From NCBI RefSeq assembly GCF_002209555.1, contig NZ_NJIF01000001.1:744001-808000 (forward strand): a stretch of 64,000 nucleotides of DNA, given 5' to 3'. The position numbers and the translations under genes are program-made. Source of the stretch: Achromobacter insolitus (GTDB lineage: Bacteria; Pseudomonadota; Gammaproteobacteria; Burkholderiales; Burkholderiaceae_B). This document shows, piece after piece, positions 53,788-62,540 of the stretch (the first letter of the stretch is position 1; each line of letters begins with the position of its first letter). The notes under the pieces are model-generated. The model made no database searches. It saw only the letters and a list, made by a program, of their open reading frames with translations, and was not told where the DNA came from.

Positions 53788-54501
53788 ATGCCTTCGATGG
53801 GTTTCGTGCAGCAACTCGCGACCGGCGCGATGATGACGATCCAGGTCGCCGTCTGCGCCTATCTGCTGGCGCTCGCGATCGGGACGTTCTTCGCCCTGAT
53901 CACGCTGCGGCCGACCTGGCTGGCCAGAATCGTCTGGATTCCGTATGCCTCGATCTTCACGGGCGTGCCTTCGCTGCTGGTCGGCTTCCTGTTCTATTAC
54001 GGCGGCTCGCAGATCGTCGCCAGCCTGCTCGCGCCGTTCGGCATAGGCCAGCGCATCGAGGTGACGCCGTTCATGGCGGCGGTGGCGGCGCTGGGCATGG
54101 TGTATGGCGCCTACCTGGCCGACCTGATCCGCAGCGCGATACAGAACGTACCCCACGGCCAGTTTGAAGCCGCGCGGGTGCTGCTGGTGCCGCGCACCGC
54201 CATCTGGCTGAAGGTGATCCTGCCGCAGATGCTGCGGCTGGCCTTGCCCGGCATGACCAATATGTGGATCGTCGTGCTCAAGGACACCGCCCTCATCTCC
54301 CTGATCGGCCTGAAGGAAATCATGGCCTACGCCAAGCTCGCCTCCGGCGTGACCAAGGAACCCTTTGTCTACTACCTGCTCGCGGCCGCCTTCTTCCTGG
54401 CGATGACCTGGCTCACCTACTACGTGGCCCGCCGCGTCGAAACATGGGCTGCGCGCGGCTTCCATCCTGTCGTGACCAAGGGAGCGTCGCATGCACTTTG
54501 A
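53788..54501 (+). CDS. Polar amino-acid ABC permease (HisM/HisQ type)
   Basis: 237 aa inner-membrane permease with about five helices. FTGVPSLLVGFLFYYGG and the EAA-type loop GQFEAARVLLVPRTAIWLKV near residue 125-145 are typical. It starts ATG 53788 and overlaps the next permease gene by 11 bases. The two permeases form the heterodimeric channel of the polar amino-acid importer. Confidence 0.9.
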   Translation: MPSMGFVQQLATGAMMTIQVAVCAYLLALAIGTFFALITLRPTWLARIVWIPYASIFTGVPSLLVGFLFYYGGSQIVASLLAPFGIGQRIEVTPFMAAVAALGMVYGAYLADLIRSAIQNVPHGQFEAARVLLVPRTAIWLKVILPQMLRLALPGMTNMWIVVLKDTALISLIGLKEIMAYAKLASGVTKEPFVYYLLAAAFFLAMTWLTYYVARRVETWAARGFHPVVTKGASHAL

Positions 54502-55180
54502 CTTCCAGGTAGCCTGGGACAGCCTGCCCAAACTGCTGGCCGGCGCCGGCACCACCTTCGCGGTGCTGTTGCCGGTGCTGGTCATCGGTCTGCTGCTGGC
54601 GCTGCCGGTGGCCCTGGCAAGTTTCCGGCCCGGCCCGCGCGCCCTCTTCGCCAGCAGCTACATCGGCTTCTTCCGCGGCGTGCCCAGCCTCGTGCTGCTG
54701 TATTTGATCTACAGCGGACTGCCGCAATTCTCCATCGTGCGCGACACCGTGCTGTGGAACGTCTTCTCCAACGCCTATGTCTGCGCGTGGCTGGGCCTGG
54801 CTTTGACGCACTCCGGCTTCATGGCGGAAATCATCCGCGGGGGCCTGGCGGCGATACCCCGGGGCACGATTGAGGCCGCGCAGACGCTGGGTCTGAAGCC
54901 CGCGCAGATCCTGTTCCGCCTAAAACTCCCGCTGGTGGCGCGCTATGTGCTGCGCGCCTATCAGAATGAGTTGCTGATCATGGTGAAAAGCACGGCGGCC
55001 GTCAGCGCCATCACGCTGGTCGACCTCACCGCGGCGGCCAACACCGTGTTCGACTACACCTATGACCCGTTCACGCCTTTGATCACGGCGGCGGCCATCT
55101 ACTGGTGCATCACCAATTGCATACGCCTGGGCTTCTCGATCGCGGATCGCAAGTTGAACCGCTACCTCGCCAGGACCTGA
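54491..55180 (+). CDS. Polar amino-acid ABC permease (HisM/HisQ type)
   Basis: 229 aa inner-membrane permease. FFRGVPSLVLLYLIYSGLPQ near residue 56 is the family opening, and IPRGTIEAAQTLGLKPAQIL near 118-137 contains the EAA loop. It overlaps the previous gene by 11 bases, so the two are translated together. Together with the ATPase at 55217 they complete the importer. Confidence 0.9.
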   Translation: MHFDFQVAWDSLPKLLAGAGTTFAVLLPVLVIGLLLALPVALASFRPGPRALFASSYIGFFRGVPSLVLLYLIYSGLPQFSIVRDTVLWNVFSNAYVCAWLGLALTHSGFMAEIIRGGLAAIPRGTIEAAQTLGLKPAQILFRLKLPLVARYVLRAYQNELLIMVKSTAAVSAITLVDLTAAANTVFDYTYDPFTPLITAAAIYWCITNCIRLGFSIADRKLNRYLART

Positions 55181-55216
55181 GCCGCCGGGCCGAACGATCA
55201 TAGAGCGCGAACCATC

Positions 55217-56002
55217 ATGACTGCCATCCTGTCCCGCATCACGCCGCCTGCCGCCTCCACCCTGTCCGATTGCGCGCCAGCGGTCTCTATCTCGGGTTTG
55301 AACAAGTTCTACGGCACGTTCCACGCGCTGCGGAATATCCACCTCGAAGTCTCGAACGGAGAGATCGTCATTCTTTGCGGTCCCTCCGGGTCGGGCAAGT
55401 CGTCCCTCATACGCTGCATCAACCATCTGGAGCAGCATGACTCGGGCGACATACGCGTCAATGGCGCCGAACTGACACGGCGCCCCGAAGACGTGGAGAA
55501 AGTCCGGCGCCAGCTGGGCATGGTGTTCCAGAACTTCAACCTCTTTCCGCATATGACGGTGCTGGACAACTGCACCTTCGCGCTGAAGATCGCCTTGAAG
55601 GTCCCGGCTCGCGAAGCGGAAGAAACAGCGCGTGAGTATCTTGCCAAAGTCAATGTGATCGAACAGGCCGGCAAGTATCCGATCCAGCTCTCCGGTGGGC
55701 AGCAGCAGCGCGTGGCCATCGCGCGCGCGCTCTGCCTGCGCCCGCGCATCATGCTCTTTGACGAGCCGACCTCGGCGCTCGATCCGGAATCGGTGGGCTC
55801 GGTACTGCGCATTATGGAAAACCTGGCGCAAACCGGCATCACCATGATCTGCGTCACCCACGAAATCGGCTTTGCCCGCAGGGTGGCCGACCGCTGCGTC
55901 TTCATGGAGCGAGGCGAAATCATCGAGACCGCGCCCACTGAACAGTTCTTTGGTTCGCCCCGAAACGAGCGCCTGAAGAATTTCCTCGAGCAGGTTCTGT
56001 AG
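55217..56002 (+). CDS. Polar amino-acid ABC ATPase (HisP/GlnQ type)
   Basis: 261 aa. Walker A GPSGSGKSS near residue 54, Q-loop VFQNFNLFPHMTVLDN, signature LSGGQQQRV, Walker B IMLFDEPTSALDPE and H-loop CVTHEIG are all intact; ALDPE is the hallmark of the polar amino-acid class. An N-terminal extension of about 25 residues precedes the ATPase fold. It pairs with the HisM/Q-type permeases, not with the polyamine-type permeases that follow; those have their own ATPase at 62541. Confidence 0.92.
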   Translation: MTAILSRITPPAASTLSDCAPAVSISGLNKFYGTFHALRNIHLEVSNGEIVILCGPSGSGKSSLIRCINHLEQHDSGDIRVNGAELTRRPEDVEKVRRQLGMVFQNFNLFPHMTVLDNCTFALKIALKVPAREAEETAREYLAKVNVIEQAGKYPIQLSGGQQQRVAIARALCLRPRIMLFDEPTSALDPESVGSVLRIMENLAQTGITMICVTHEIGFARRVADRCVFMERGEIIETAPTEQFFGSPRNERLKNFLEQVL

Positions 56003-56027
56003 TCAACCATATAGACAAGGGGTTGTC

Positions 56028-57053
56028 ATGATCAAGAAACTCATTTGCGCCGGAATACTTGCCGGCGCGGCTCTTACCGGCGCGGCGCAGGCGCAGGACG
56101 CGCTGGTGGTCAGCACCTGGGGCGGCAGCTTCCGGGATCTCATCGACGAGAATATCGGTCGCGAGTTCACGCGGCAGACCGGCGTCCCCGTGAAGTACAT
56201 CACCGGCGGCACCATAGACCGCCTGAACAAGGCCAAGCTCGCCACCAAGCCTGAAAGCGACATCACGTTCACCACGTCGCACATCGGCTGGCTCTATGTC
56301 AACGCCGGCCTGTACGAGAAACTGGATCTGAGCAAGATCCCCAATTACTCGCACCTGGTCGACCGCGCCAAGATCAGCCCGTACCACATCGGCAGCTGGG
56401 CCTACGTGTACACCATCGGCTACCGTCCCGACCTGGTTCCCGCCGGCATCACCTTCAACAGCTGGAACGATCTCTGGAACCCGGCATTGAAAGGCAAGCT
56501 GTCCGCGCCCGATTTCGACCCCAGCCATATCATCGACGTATCCGCCCTGCTCTCCGGCGGGGACGCCGCCACCTGGGAAAAGGGACAGGACAAACTCAAA
56601 GCCTTGAAACCCAACTTCAAGGCCTTCTACACCAACGATGCCAACAGCCAGCAGTTGATCGCCGCCGGCGAAACGCCCGTGCAGGTCGTGCTGTCCATGA
56701 ACGCGTACTACATGATCGGCCAGGGCGTGCCCATCAAGGTGGCAATGCCCAAGGAGGGCGCGGTGCTGGGCGTGGATACCATGGCCATCATGAAAGGCAG
56801 CGCCAAGAACGACCTTGCCCATAAGTTCATGAACATCGCGCTGTCGCCAGAGGTACAGGCCAAGATCGTGGCTGCCAAGAAGGCCAGCCCCGTCATCGAC
56901 AACGCCAAGGTGTCGCCAGAAGACGCCGCGCTTCCTGGCGTCTTCACGACCAAACAGCAATGGGACACCCAGGCCATTGTTATCGACGACAAGCTGCGCG
57001 CCGAAAAAACTGCCGAATGGCGCAAGTGGTTTACCGAGAACATCATGAACTGA
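56028..57053 (+). CDS. Spermidine/putrescine-type ABC transporter, periplasmic binding protein
   Basis: 341 aa, PotD/family 1 related. Signal peptide about residues 1-23 (ending GAAQAQ); mature start DALVVSTWGGSFRDLIDENI is typical of this group, with PDLVPAGITFNSWNDLWNPA near residue 137. Ligands of the wider group include polyamines, opines, and other small organic cations or acids. It lies 25 bases after the amino-acid ATPase stop and continues the same operon. A hairpin follows the stop. Confidence 0.88.
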   Translation: MIKKLICAGILAGAALTGAAQAQDALVVSTWGGSFRDLIDENIGREFTRQTGVPVKYITGGTIDRLNKAKLATKPESDITFTTSHIGWLYVNAGLYEKLDLSKIPNYSHLVDRAKISPYHIGSWAYVYTIGYRPDLVPAGITFNSWNDLWNPALKGKLSAPDFDPSHIIDVSALLSGGDAATWEKGQDKLKALKPNFKAFYTNDANSQQLIAAGETPVQVVLSMNAYYMIGQGVPIKVAMPKEGAVLGVDTMAIMKGSAKNDLAHKFMNIALSPEVQAKIVAAKKASPVIDNAKVSPEDAALPGVFTTKQQWDTQAIVIDDKLRAEKTAEWRKWFTENIMN

Positions 57054-57065
57054 TGGCTGGAGGCT

Positions 57066-57082
57066 GCGGCCCGGGAGGCCGC
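57066..57082 (+). other. Hairpin between binding-protein and permease genes
   Basis: GCGGCC (57066-57071) pairs with GGCCGC (57077-57082) across a five-base loop, just after the polyamine-type binding-protein stop and before the PotB-like gene. No T-tract. Confidence 0.45.
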
Positions 57083-57124
57083 GGCGCCGCTATGTCCTCA
57101 ACGTAAGCCTAGGATGGGTCCACC

Positions 57125-57979
57125 ATGGATGCGCGTTCCACCCTGAGGGGATGGTTGATATCCCCGGCAAGCTTCATCGCCCTGTGCATCTGCGTCGCCA
57201 TGGCGGCGGTGCTGCAGTACAGCTTGCGCACCTTCATTCCAGGCTCACTGGACGTCGGCGGCCTCACGCTGACGAACTTTTCGGGCATGGGCAAGCAGAT
57301 CTACCTCGATGCCTTCACCAATACTTTGCGCCTGAGCGTGGAGACCACGGTCTGCTCCCTGCTCGTGGCCTACCCGCTGGCGTATGCCCTGGTCCGGGTG
57401 CGCAACCGCTACATCAAGTCCTTCATCCTGATCGTATCCATCACGCCGCTGTTCCTGGGCGAGATCGTGCGCACCTATTCCTGGATCATCGTGCTGGGCA
57501 GCACGGGCTTCATCAACTCGATGCTGCTCAAAATGGGCCTGATCGATACGCCGCTCAAGCTGATGTTCAGCCACCTGGGCGTGCTGGTGGCGCTGGTGCA
57601 CGTCACCATCCCGGTCGTGGTGCTGATGCTGGCCACCGCCATCTCGCACATAGACCGCGATTACGAAAAAGCCGCGGAAAGCCTGGGCGCAGGTCCGGTA
57701 CGCACCTTTCTGACTATCACCCTGCCGCTGTCCATGCCAGGCATCCTGGCCAGCATCACGACCTCGTTCGCCTGGACCTTCAGCGCCTTCGCCACGCCGC
57801 AGATGATAGGCGGCGGCCGCGTGCCTACGGTCTCGACGCTGGTCTACCAGCTGGGATTCTCTTCGATGAACTTCCCCCTGGCGGCCAGTCTGAGCGTCAT
57901 GGGCCTGGGCCTGACGGCTATCGCGCTGATGCTGCTCGGCAGGGTCACGCGACGACTCAAAGTCATCGGAGGACACTGA
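57125..57979 (+). CDS. Polyamine-type ABC permease, PotB-like
   Basis: 284 aa inner-membrane permease with about six helices. VSITPLFLGEIVRTYSWIIV near residue 101 is typical of PotB-like proteins, and the EAA loop is EKAAESLGAGPVRTFLTITL near 180-200. It lies two bases before the PotC-like start, so the pair are coupled. Neither it nor its partner has an adjacent ATPase on this strand. Confidence 0.9.
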   Translation: MDARSTLRGWLISPASFIALCICVAMAAVLQYSLRTFIPGSLDVGGLTLTNFSGMGKQIYLDAFTNTLRLSVETTVCSLLVAYPLAYALVRVRNRYIKSFILIVSITPLFLGEIVRTYSWIIVLGSTGFINSMLLKMGLIDTPLKLMFSHLGVLVALVHVTIPVVVLMLATAISHIDRDYEKAAESLGAGPVRTFLTITLPLSMPGILASITTSFAWTFSAFATPQMIGGGRVPTVSTLVYQLGFSSMNFPLAASLSVMGLGLTAIALMLLGRVTRRLKVIGGH

Positions 57980-57980
57980 C

Positions 57981-58802
57981 ATGAGCATCCGAAAATCCCT
58001 GCCCCTGTGGCTGCGCATCGGCGCGCCGGTGCTGATCACGCTGATCCTCGCGTTCGTTCTGCTGCCGGTCGTCGTGGTGACCCTGGCCTCCTTCAACGAC
58101 AAGGCCCTGCTCACTTTTCCACCGCAGGCCTGGTCCTGGCGCTGGTTCGAGCGCGTGTTCACCTACGCTGACTTCCGCGACGGCTTTCGCGCCAGCATGG
58201 TTGTCACGCTTTGGTCTTCGCTGCTGGCGCTGGTCATCGGCACTGGCCTGGCGATCGCGGTCAAGCGCATGGCGTTTCCGGGCAAGAATATCCTTCAGGC
58301 CATCCTGCTCTCGCCGCTGGTTATTCCCCATTTCACCGTCGGATTGGGCCTGCTGATCCTCGCGGCGCAGTTGAACGTGGACCGGGGCTACGGCATCGTG
58401 ATCCTGTGCCACGTCATCCTCGTGCTGCCTTTCGTGCTGCGCAGCGTCTATGTGTCGATGGAGAACCTGGACGAGCGCCTCGAACAGAGCGCCGCCAGCC
58501 TGGGCGCTTCGCCCGTGCGGGTGCTATTCACGATTACCGTTCCCTTGCTGGCGCCTGGGCTGTTCGGCGGCTGGCTGTTCGCGGCCATCATGTCGTTCAG
58601 CGAATTCACTGCCTCGTTGTTCGTGACCACCCAGAGCACGCAGACCCTTCCGGTGACCATGTACAACTACGTGCGCGAGTTCGCCGACCCGACGCTGGCC
58701 GCGCTGTCGGTGGTGTACATCGTCGTGACGGCCGCGCTGTTGATCTTCGCCAACCGATTTCTCGGGCTGGGCAGGATCCTCAATATCGAGGACAACCACT
58801 AG
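57981..58802 (+). CDS. Polyamine-type ABC permease, PotC-like
   Basis: 273 aa inner-membrane permease. PVVVVTLASFNDKALLTFPP near residue 28 matches the PotC start region, and the EAA loop is EQSAASLGASPVRVLFTITV near 170-189. It is the last gene of the plus-strand operon and is followed by the tandem 276-bp repeats. The missing ATPase is probably the PotA-like one at 62541, encoded on the other strand of the same locus. Confidence 0.9.
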   Translation: MSIRKSLPLWLRIGAPVLITLILAFVLLPVVVVTLASFNDKALLTFPPQAWSWRWFERVFTYADFRDGFRASMVVTLWSSLLALVIGTGLAIAVKRMAFPGKNILQAILLSPLVIPHFTVGLGLLILAAQLNVDRGYGIVILCHVILVLPFVLRSVYVSMENLDERLEQSAASLGASPVRVLFTITVPLLAPGLFGGWLFAAIMSFSEFTASLFVTTQSTQTLPVTMYNYVREFADPTLAALSVVYIVVTAALLIFANRFLGLGRILNIEDNH

Positions 58803-58830
58803 AGAATTCTGGGTGGAATATTGCCGATTG

Positions 58831-59106
58831 GTTTTGTGAGGTCAGGTTCTTGAGCCGCCGGCGTCCGGACTGCGGAATTCCGATGCTCGCCCAATGGGGC
58901 TGCGCTTCGGATCCCTCCGTCCGGTCACCGGCTCACGGCATCTGCCCATGAACGGGGTCCAAGACCAACGCATTAGGCTACTGCCAGCCGAGGCCCCCGG
59001 AGCCATACGAATCGCAGCCCCACCGGGGCGAGCATCGGAATGGCGCAGGGCAGCCTCGGCGGTTGAAGGACACGGACATCCGCAAGCTCGAAGCCCTGCC
59101 GCTTCG
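58831..59106. repeat. Tandem repeat, copy 1 (276 bp) with internal inverted arms
   Basis: First of two head-to-tail copies beginning GTTTTGTGAGGTCAGGTTC. Inside, CCGATGCTCGCCC (58880-58892) pairs with 59026-59038, and GGGGCTGCG (58896-58904) pairs with 59013-59021; the outer ends also form an imperfect inverted repeat (about 58847-58864 with 59058-59075). The unit can fold as a long imperfect hairpin. It lacks an open protein-like frame and any transposase. It lies just after the PotC-like gene. Confidence 0.85.
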
Positions 59107-59369
59107 GTTTTGTGAGGTCAGGTTCCTGAGCCGCCGGCGTCCGGACTGCGGAATTCCGATGCTCGCCCAATGGGGCTGCGCTTCGGATCCCTCCGTCCGG
59201 TCACCGGCTCACGGCATCTGCTCACGAAGGGGGTCCAAGACCACCGCATTAGGCTACGGCCAGCCGAGGACCCCGGAGCCATACGAAGCGCAGCCCCGCC
59301 AGGGCGAGCATCGGAATGCGCAGGGCAGCCTCGGCGGTTAAAGAACGCTGATATCCGCAAGACGCAACT
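59107..59369. repeat. Tandem repeat, copy 2, with internal inverted arms
   Basis: Second copy, starting 276 bases after the first and running to the stop codon of the dehydrogenase gene at 59370. It matches copy 1 over most of its length with scattered differences, many of which fall in the central loop and the last 40 bases. The same inverted arms are kept. The region could act as a boundary or two-way terminator between convergent operons. Confidence 0.85.
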
Positions 59370-60329
59370 TCAATAGCCGCGCGCTGGATCGACGCGGTTG
59401 GCGGGTTCCAGGCCTTGGCTGACTCGTAGTACGTTGTCGGCGATCTGTCCGGCGGCGGATGCCGGAATGGCCACCGAAGCCAGGTGCGGCGTAATCAGCA
59501 CGTTGTCCATCCCCCAGAGCGGGTCGCCAATCGGCAGGGGCTCGCGCTCGAATACGTCCAGCGTCGCACCGCCTAGATGGCCGTTGCGCAGCAGATCCGT
59601 CAGGGCGGCCTGATCCACCAGCGCGCCCCGGGCCACATTGATCAGGGCCGCGCCGCGCGGCAGGCGCTGCAAGCGTTCGCGGTCCAGCAGGCCGCGGGTC
59701 TGCGGCGTGAGCGGAAGCATCACCACCAGGATGTCGGCGCGCGACAGTACCGTGTCCAGCGACTCCATGCCGCTGTGGCACTCGACGCCATCGATGCTAC
59801 GCGGGCTGCGCGACCAACCCAGCACGGTCAGCCCCTGGCGGCGCAGCTCCTGCGCCGCGCATGCGCCCAGCTCGCCCAGGCCCAGCACGGCCACGCATAC
59901 GTCTTCGGGAGAACGCGGATGACGATAGGCCCACTCGCCGCGCCGCTGCGCCGCTTCAAAGTACGGAATATCGCGGGCATAGCGCAGCACGGCGAACAGC
60001 ACATAGCCTGCCATCATGCGTGCCATGTTCGGATCGGTGATGCGGGTGATGGGCACTCCGGCGGGAAGATCCTCGCGCCCCACCAGCGAATCCACACCCG
60101 CGCCCAGGTTCACGATGAGGCGCAGGTTCTTCATGCGATCAAAGAAGCCCTGCGGCGCCTTCCAGGCCAGCGCGTAGTGGATACCGGCCGGGTCATGCGC
60201 TTCGCTGGCGTGCACCATCCGCAAGTCCGGCAGGCGCGCCTGCATGGCGTCGCGCCAGGCCGCGTAGTCGTCGAACTCGCTGTAGAAGATCATTGCGCCC
60301 GACACGGCGGGGCGGGAGGATGCATGCAT
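59370..60329 (-). CDS. D-isomer-specific 2-hydroxyacid dehydrogenase, GhrA-like
   Basis: 319 aa, NAD(P)-dependent. The Rossmann loop VAVLGLGELGACAAQELR lies near residue 145; NVARGALVDQAAL near 230 contains the active-site Arg, and the catalytic His is in LITPHLASVA near 280. The absent canonical GxGxxG third Gly is replaced by GLGELG, common in GhrA-like proteins. It reduces glyoxylate, hydroxypyruvate or a related 2-oxo acid. Start 60329 has TGAGGTCG upstream; an ATG 12 codons in is also possible. It is the last gene of the PotA-like operon. Confidence 0.88.
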   Translation of the reverse strand: MHASSRPAVSGAMIFYSEFDDYAAWRDAMQARLPDLRMVHASEAHDPAGIHYALAWKAPQGFFDRMKNLRLIVNLGAGVDSLVGREDLPAGVPITRITDPNMARMMAGYVLFAVLRYARDIPYFEAAQRRGEWAYRHPRSPEDVCVAVLGLGELGACAAQELRRQGLTVLGWSRSPRSIDGVECHSGMESLDTVLSRADILVVMLPLTPQTRGLLDRERLQRLPRGAALINVARGALVDQAALTDLLRNGHLGGATLDVFEREPLPIGDPLWGMDNVLITPHLASVAIPASAAGQIADNVLRVSQGLEPANRVDPARGY

Positions 60330-60341
60330 GGACGGTCGACC

Positions 60342-60812
60342 TCAGGTACTGCGGTTTATCAGACGCGACATGGCCTCGATGGCCAATTCATAGCCATCTC
60401 CGCCCAGTCCCGCGATGACGCCATCGGCGGCCTTGGAAATATACGAATGATGGCGGAAGGCCTCGCGCCGCCAGATATTGCTCATGTGGACCTCGATGAT
60501 CCTGCCCGGAAAGGATAGCAAGGCATCGAGTATGGGCACCGACGAATAGGTCAGGCCGGCCGCGTTGATGATCACGCCCTGCGCCGTGCCGCGCGCCTCC
60601 TGTATCCAGTCGACCAACTGGCCCTCGTAATTGGATTGGACGAAGTTCAGCTGGATGCCCAGCGAGGCGGCCTTGCTCTCGCAGCGCTGCTGCAACACGG
60701 GAAAGCTGTTGGAACCATAGGTCTTGTTAGCGTCCAGCCCGTAGAGATTGGCGTTGGGCCCGTTTAGGAACCAGACCCTGGAGGATGAAGGGGTTGCGCT
60801 CGGCGTCGTCAT
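60342..60812 (-). CDS. Type II 3-dehydroquinate dehydratase-like (AroQ) protein
   Basis: 156 aa. The AroQ fold is clear: FLNGPNANLYG near residues 15-25, SNYEGQLVDWIQEA near 60-73, INAAGLTYSSVPILDAL near 82-98, and VHMSNIWRREAFRHHSYIS near 108-126. The lid region, normally G-R-R-E-P-x-x-Y-G with the catalytic Arg, reads GLDANKTYG: the Tyr is kept but the Arg is missing. Canonical dehydroquinase activity is therefore doubtful. It is in an operon with transport and redox genes rather than shikimate genes, so a catabolic or novel hydrolyase role is possible. Confidence 0.85.
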   Translation of the reverse strand: MTTPSATPSSSRVWFLNGPNANLYGLDANKTYGSNSFPVLQQRCESKAASLGIQLNFVQSNYEGQLVDWIQEARGTAQGVIINAAGLTYSSVPILDALLSFPGRIIEVHMSNIWRREAFRHHSYISKAADGVIAGLGGDGYELAIEAMSRLINRST

Positions 60813-60822
60813 GGCGGCGGTC

Positions 60823-61437
60823 TCAGGCTTCGTGGGGAAGGGTGGCCTGCATGGCAGGCATTTGGTTGAATACGGCGAACCAGGCCGCGGCGCGCGGATG
60901 CGCCGCGCGCCAGTCCAGCTCGGGAAAGCGGAAATCCAGATATCCCATGGCGCAGCCGATGGTCAGGCTGCCGATGTCAGGATCCGCTTGCGGCAGTTCG
61001 TCCGCCTGCGCCTCGATTTCGCCCAGGCACGCCCGCACCTTGACCAGTTGCGCCTCCCGCCACTGCGGCCATTGGATCTCGGCCGGCCGCGCAGTATGTT
61101 CGTAGCGAGCCAGCAGCGCGGCATCCAGCAGGCCGTCGCCCAGGGCCTGGCGCTTCAATGCCAGCCAGCGGGCCGCGCCAGCCGGGAATAGCTGCGTATC
61201 GCCGGCAGCATCCGCCAGGTATTCGCAGATCACGCGGCTGTCATATAGCGCCCTGCCGTCCGGCAGGATCAAAGTCGGCACCTTGGCCAGCGGATTGTGG
61301 GCGGCGATGCGGGCATCGCGGTTGACCGGATGCGCGGCGCTGGGCAGCCATTCGATCCGTCCGGCCTGGCCGGTCAGGTGCGCGCAGATCATGACCTTGC
61401 GCACGAAGGGGGACGTAGGGGCGTAGAGGAGTTTCAA
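60823..61437 (-). CDS. Glutathione S-transferase family protein
   Basis: 204 aa. The thioredoxin-fold N-terminus (KLLYAPTSPFVRKVMICAHL) has Ser9 at the usual catalytic site region, and the glutathione-binding NPLAKVPTLIL and DSRVICEYLAD motifs near residues 48-74 are intact. The C-terminal helical domain ends in ELDWRAAHPRAAAWFAVF. It sits between the quinone oxidoreductase-like and AroQ-like genes in the minus-strand operon. Its role there, thioether formation, isomerisation or detoxification, is not clear. Confidence 0.9.
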   Translation of the reverse strand: MKLLYAPTSPFVRKVMICAHLTGQAGRIEWLPSAAHPVNRDARIAAHNPLAKVPTLILPDGRALYDSRVICEYLADAAGDTQLFPAGAARWLALKRQALGDGLLDAALLARYEHTARPAEIQWPQWREAQLVKVRACLGEIEAQADELPQADPDIGSLTIGCAMGYLDFRFPELDWRAAHPRAAAWFAVFNQMPAMQATLPHEA

Positions 61438-61451
61438 TCCAGTCTCCGAGC

Positions 61452-62450
61452 TCAGGGTTTGAGGACCAGCTTGCCGAACACCTTGCCGCTTTCCAGCAGT
61501 TGATGCGCGCGGACGGCGTCGGCCAGAGGCAGGCTCTGCGCCATTTTGGGCCGGATGCGACCAGCGGCGACCAGGGGCAGCACGTGGCGCCTGAGCGCGG
61601 CGGCCATGCGGGCCTTCTCGGCATCGGTCTGCGGACGCATGGTCGACGAATGCAGGCTCAGCTGCTTCTGCATCAGGGTCAGCAACTCGACATTGACGGC
61701 CGAACCCTGCAGGAAGGAAAGGCTGACGTGGCGCCCGCCGAAAGCCAGCGCCTGCAGATTGCGCCGCACATAATCGCCGCCGACGATATCCAGCACCACG
61801 TCCACGCCGCGGCCCTCGGTATGGGCCTCGCAGGCCTGCACGAAATCCGTGTCATGAAAGCAGACCACCTCTGCCGCGCCGAGTCCGCGCAGGGCGTCAC
61901 TGCGGTCACGTTCGCCATCCGTCACGATCACCCTCGCCCCCGCCGCATGCGCCATCTGGATCGCCAGCGTGCCTATGCCGCCGCCTCCGCCATGGATCAG
62001 CACGGTCTCGCCCATACGCAGGCGGCCCAGCTCGAACAGGTTGTGCCATACCGTGTACAGACCTTCCGGCAACGCGCTCGCCTCGGCGTCGTCCAGGCCC
62101 GCGGGCACGGCCAGGGAATGATCCACGCGCGCCACGCACCACGGCGCGTAGCCGCCACCCGCCAGCAGGCTCATGAAGCGCTGCCCGACCAGGGACTCCG
62201 GCACGCCGGGCCCGCAGGCTGCCACCTCGCCGCAAGCCTCCAGCCCGAGCACGTCGGTCACGCCCGGCGCCGGCTTGCTCAGGCCCTGGCGCTGCATGAT
62301 GTCGGGCCGGTTGATGCCGGCAGACAGAACACGCAACAGCACCTCGCCGGGACCCGGCGCCGGAACCGGCCGGGTGGCCAGCGTCAACACCGTGGCATCG
62401 CCAGGCTCGCGGGCAATGATGGCTTGCATCTCAACGGGAATCTGATTCAT
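61452..62450 (-). CDS. NAD(P)H-quinone oxidoreductase, PIG3/QOR family
   Basis: 332 aa, MDR superfamily. It begins MQAIIAREPGDATVLTLATR after a short tail; GEVLLRVLSAGINRPDIMQR and GLEACGEVAACGPGV are the QOR blocks, and the NADPH loop IHGGGGGIGTLAIQMAHAAG is near residue 155. No catalytic zinc ligands are seen. It probably reduces a quinone or enone intermediate. It precedes the GST gene by 14 bases; the ATPase gene is 90 bases upstream. Confidence 0.9.
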   Translation of the reverse strand: MNQIPVEMQAIIAREPGDATVLTLATRPVPAPGPGEVLLRVLSAGINRPDIMQRQGLSKPAPGVTDVLGLEACGEVAACGPGVPESLVGQRFMSLLAGGGYAPWCVARVDHSLAVPAGLDDAEASALPEGLYTVWHNLFELGRLRMGETVLIHGGGGGIGTLAIQMAHAAGARVIVTDGERDRSDALRGLGAAEVVCFHDTDFVQACEAHTEGRGVDVVLDIVGGDYVRRNLQALAFGGRHVSLSFLQGSAVNVELLTLMQKQLSLHSSTMRPQTDAEKARMAAALRRHVLPLVAAGRIRPKMAQSLPLADAVRAHQLLESGKVFGKLVLKP

Positions 62451-62540
62451 GGGCTTGTGTCTCGCGGAAGAATGGATGCAGCGCGGCTGCGCAGGCGCGG
62501 CCGCTGCGTAGGATGGAAGGGCGCGCGGGGAGCCGGTCTG

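Noticed and set aside
58831..59369. CRISPR array or insertion sequence
   Set aside because: Only two long copies without short unique spacers, and no cas genes, transposase frame or target-site duplication could be seen.
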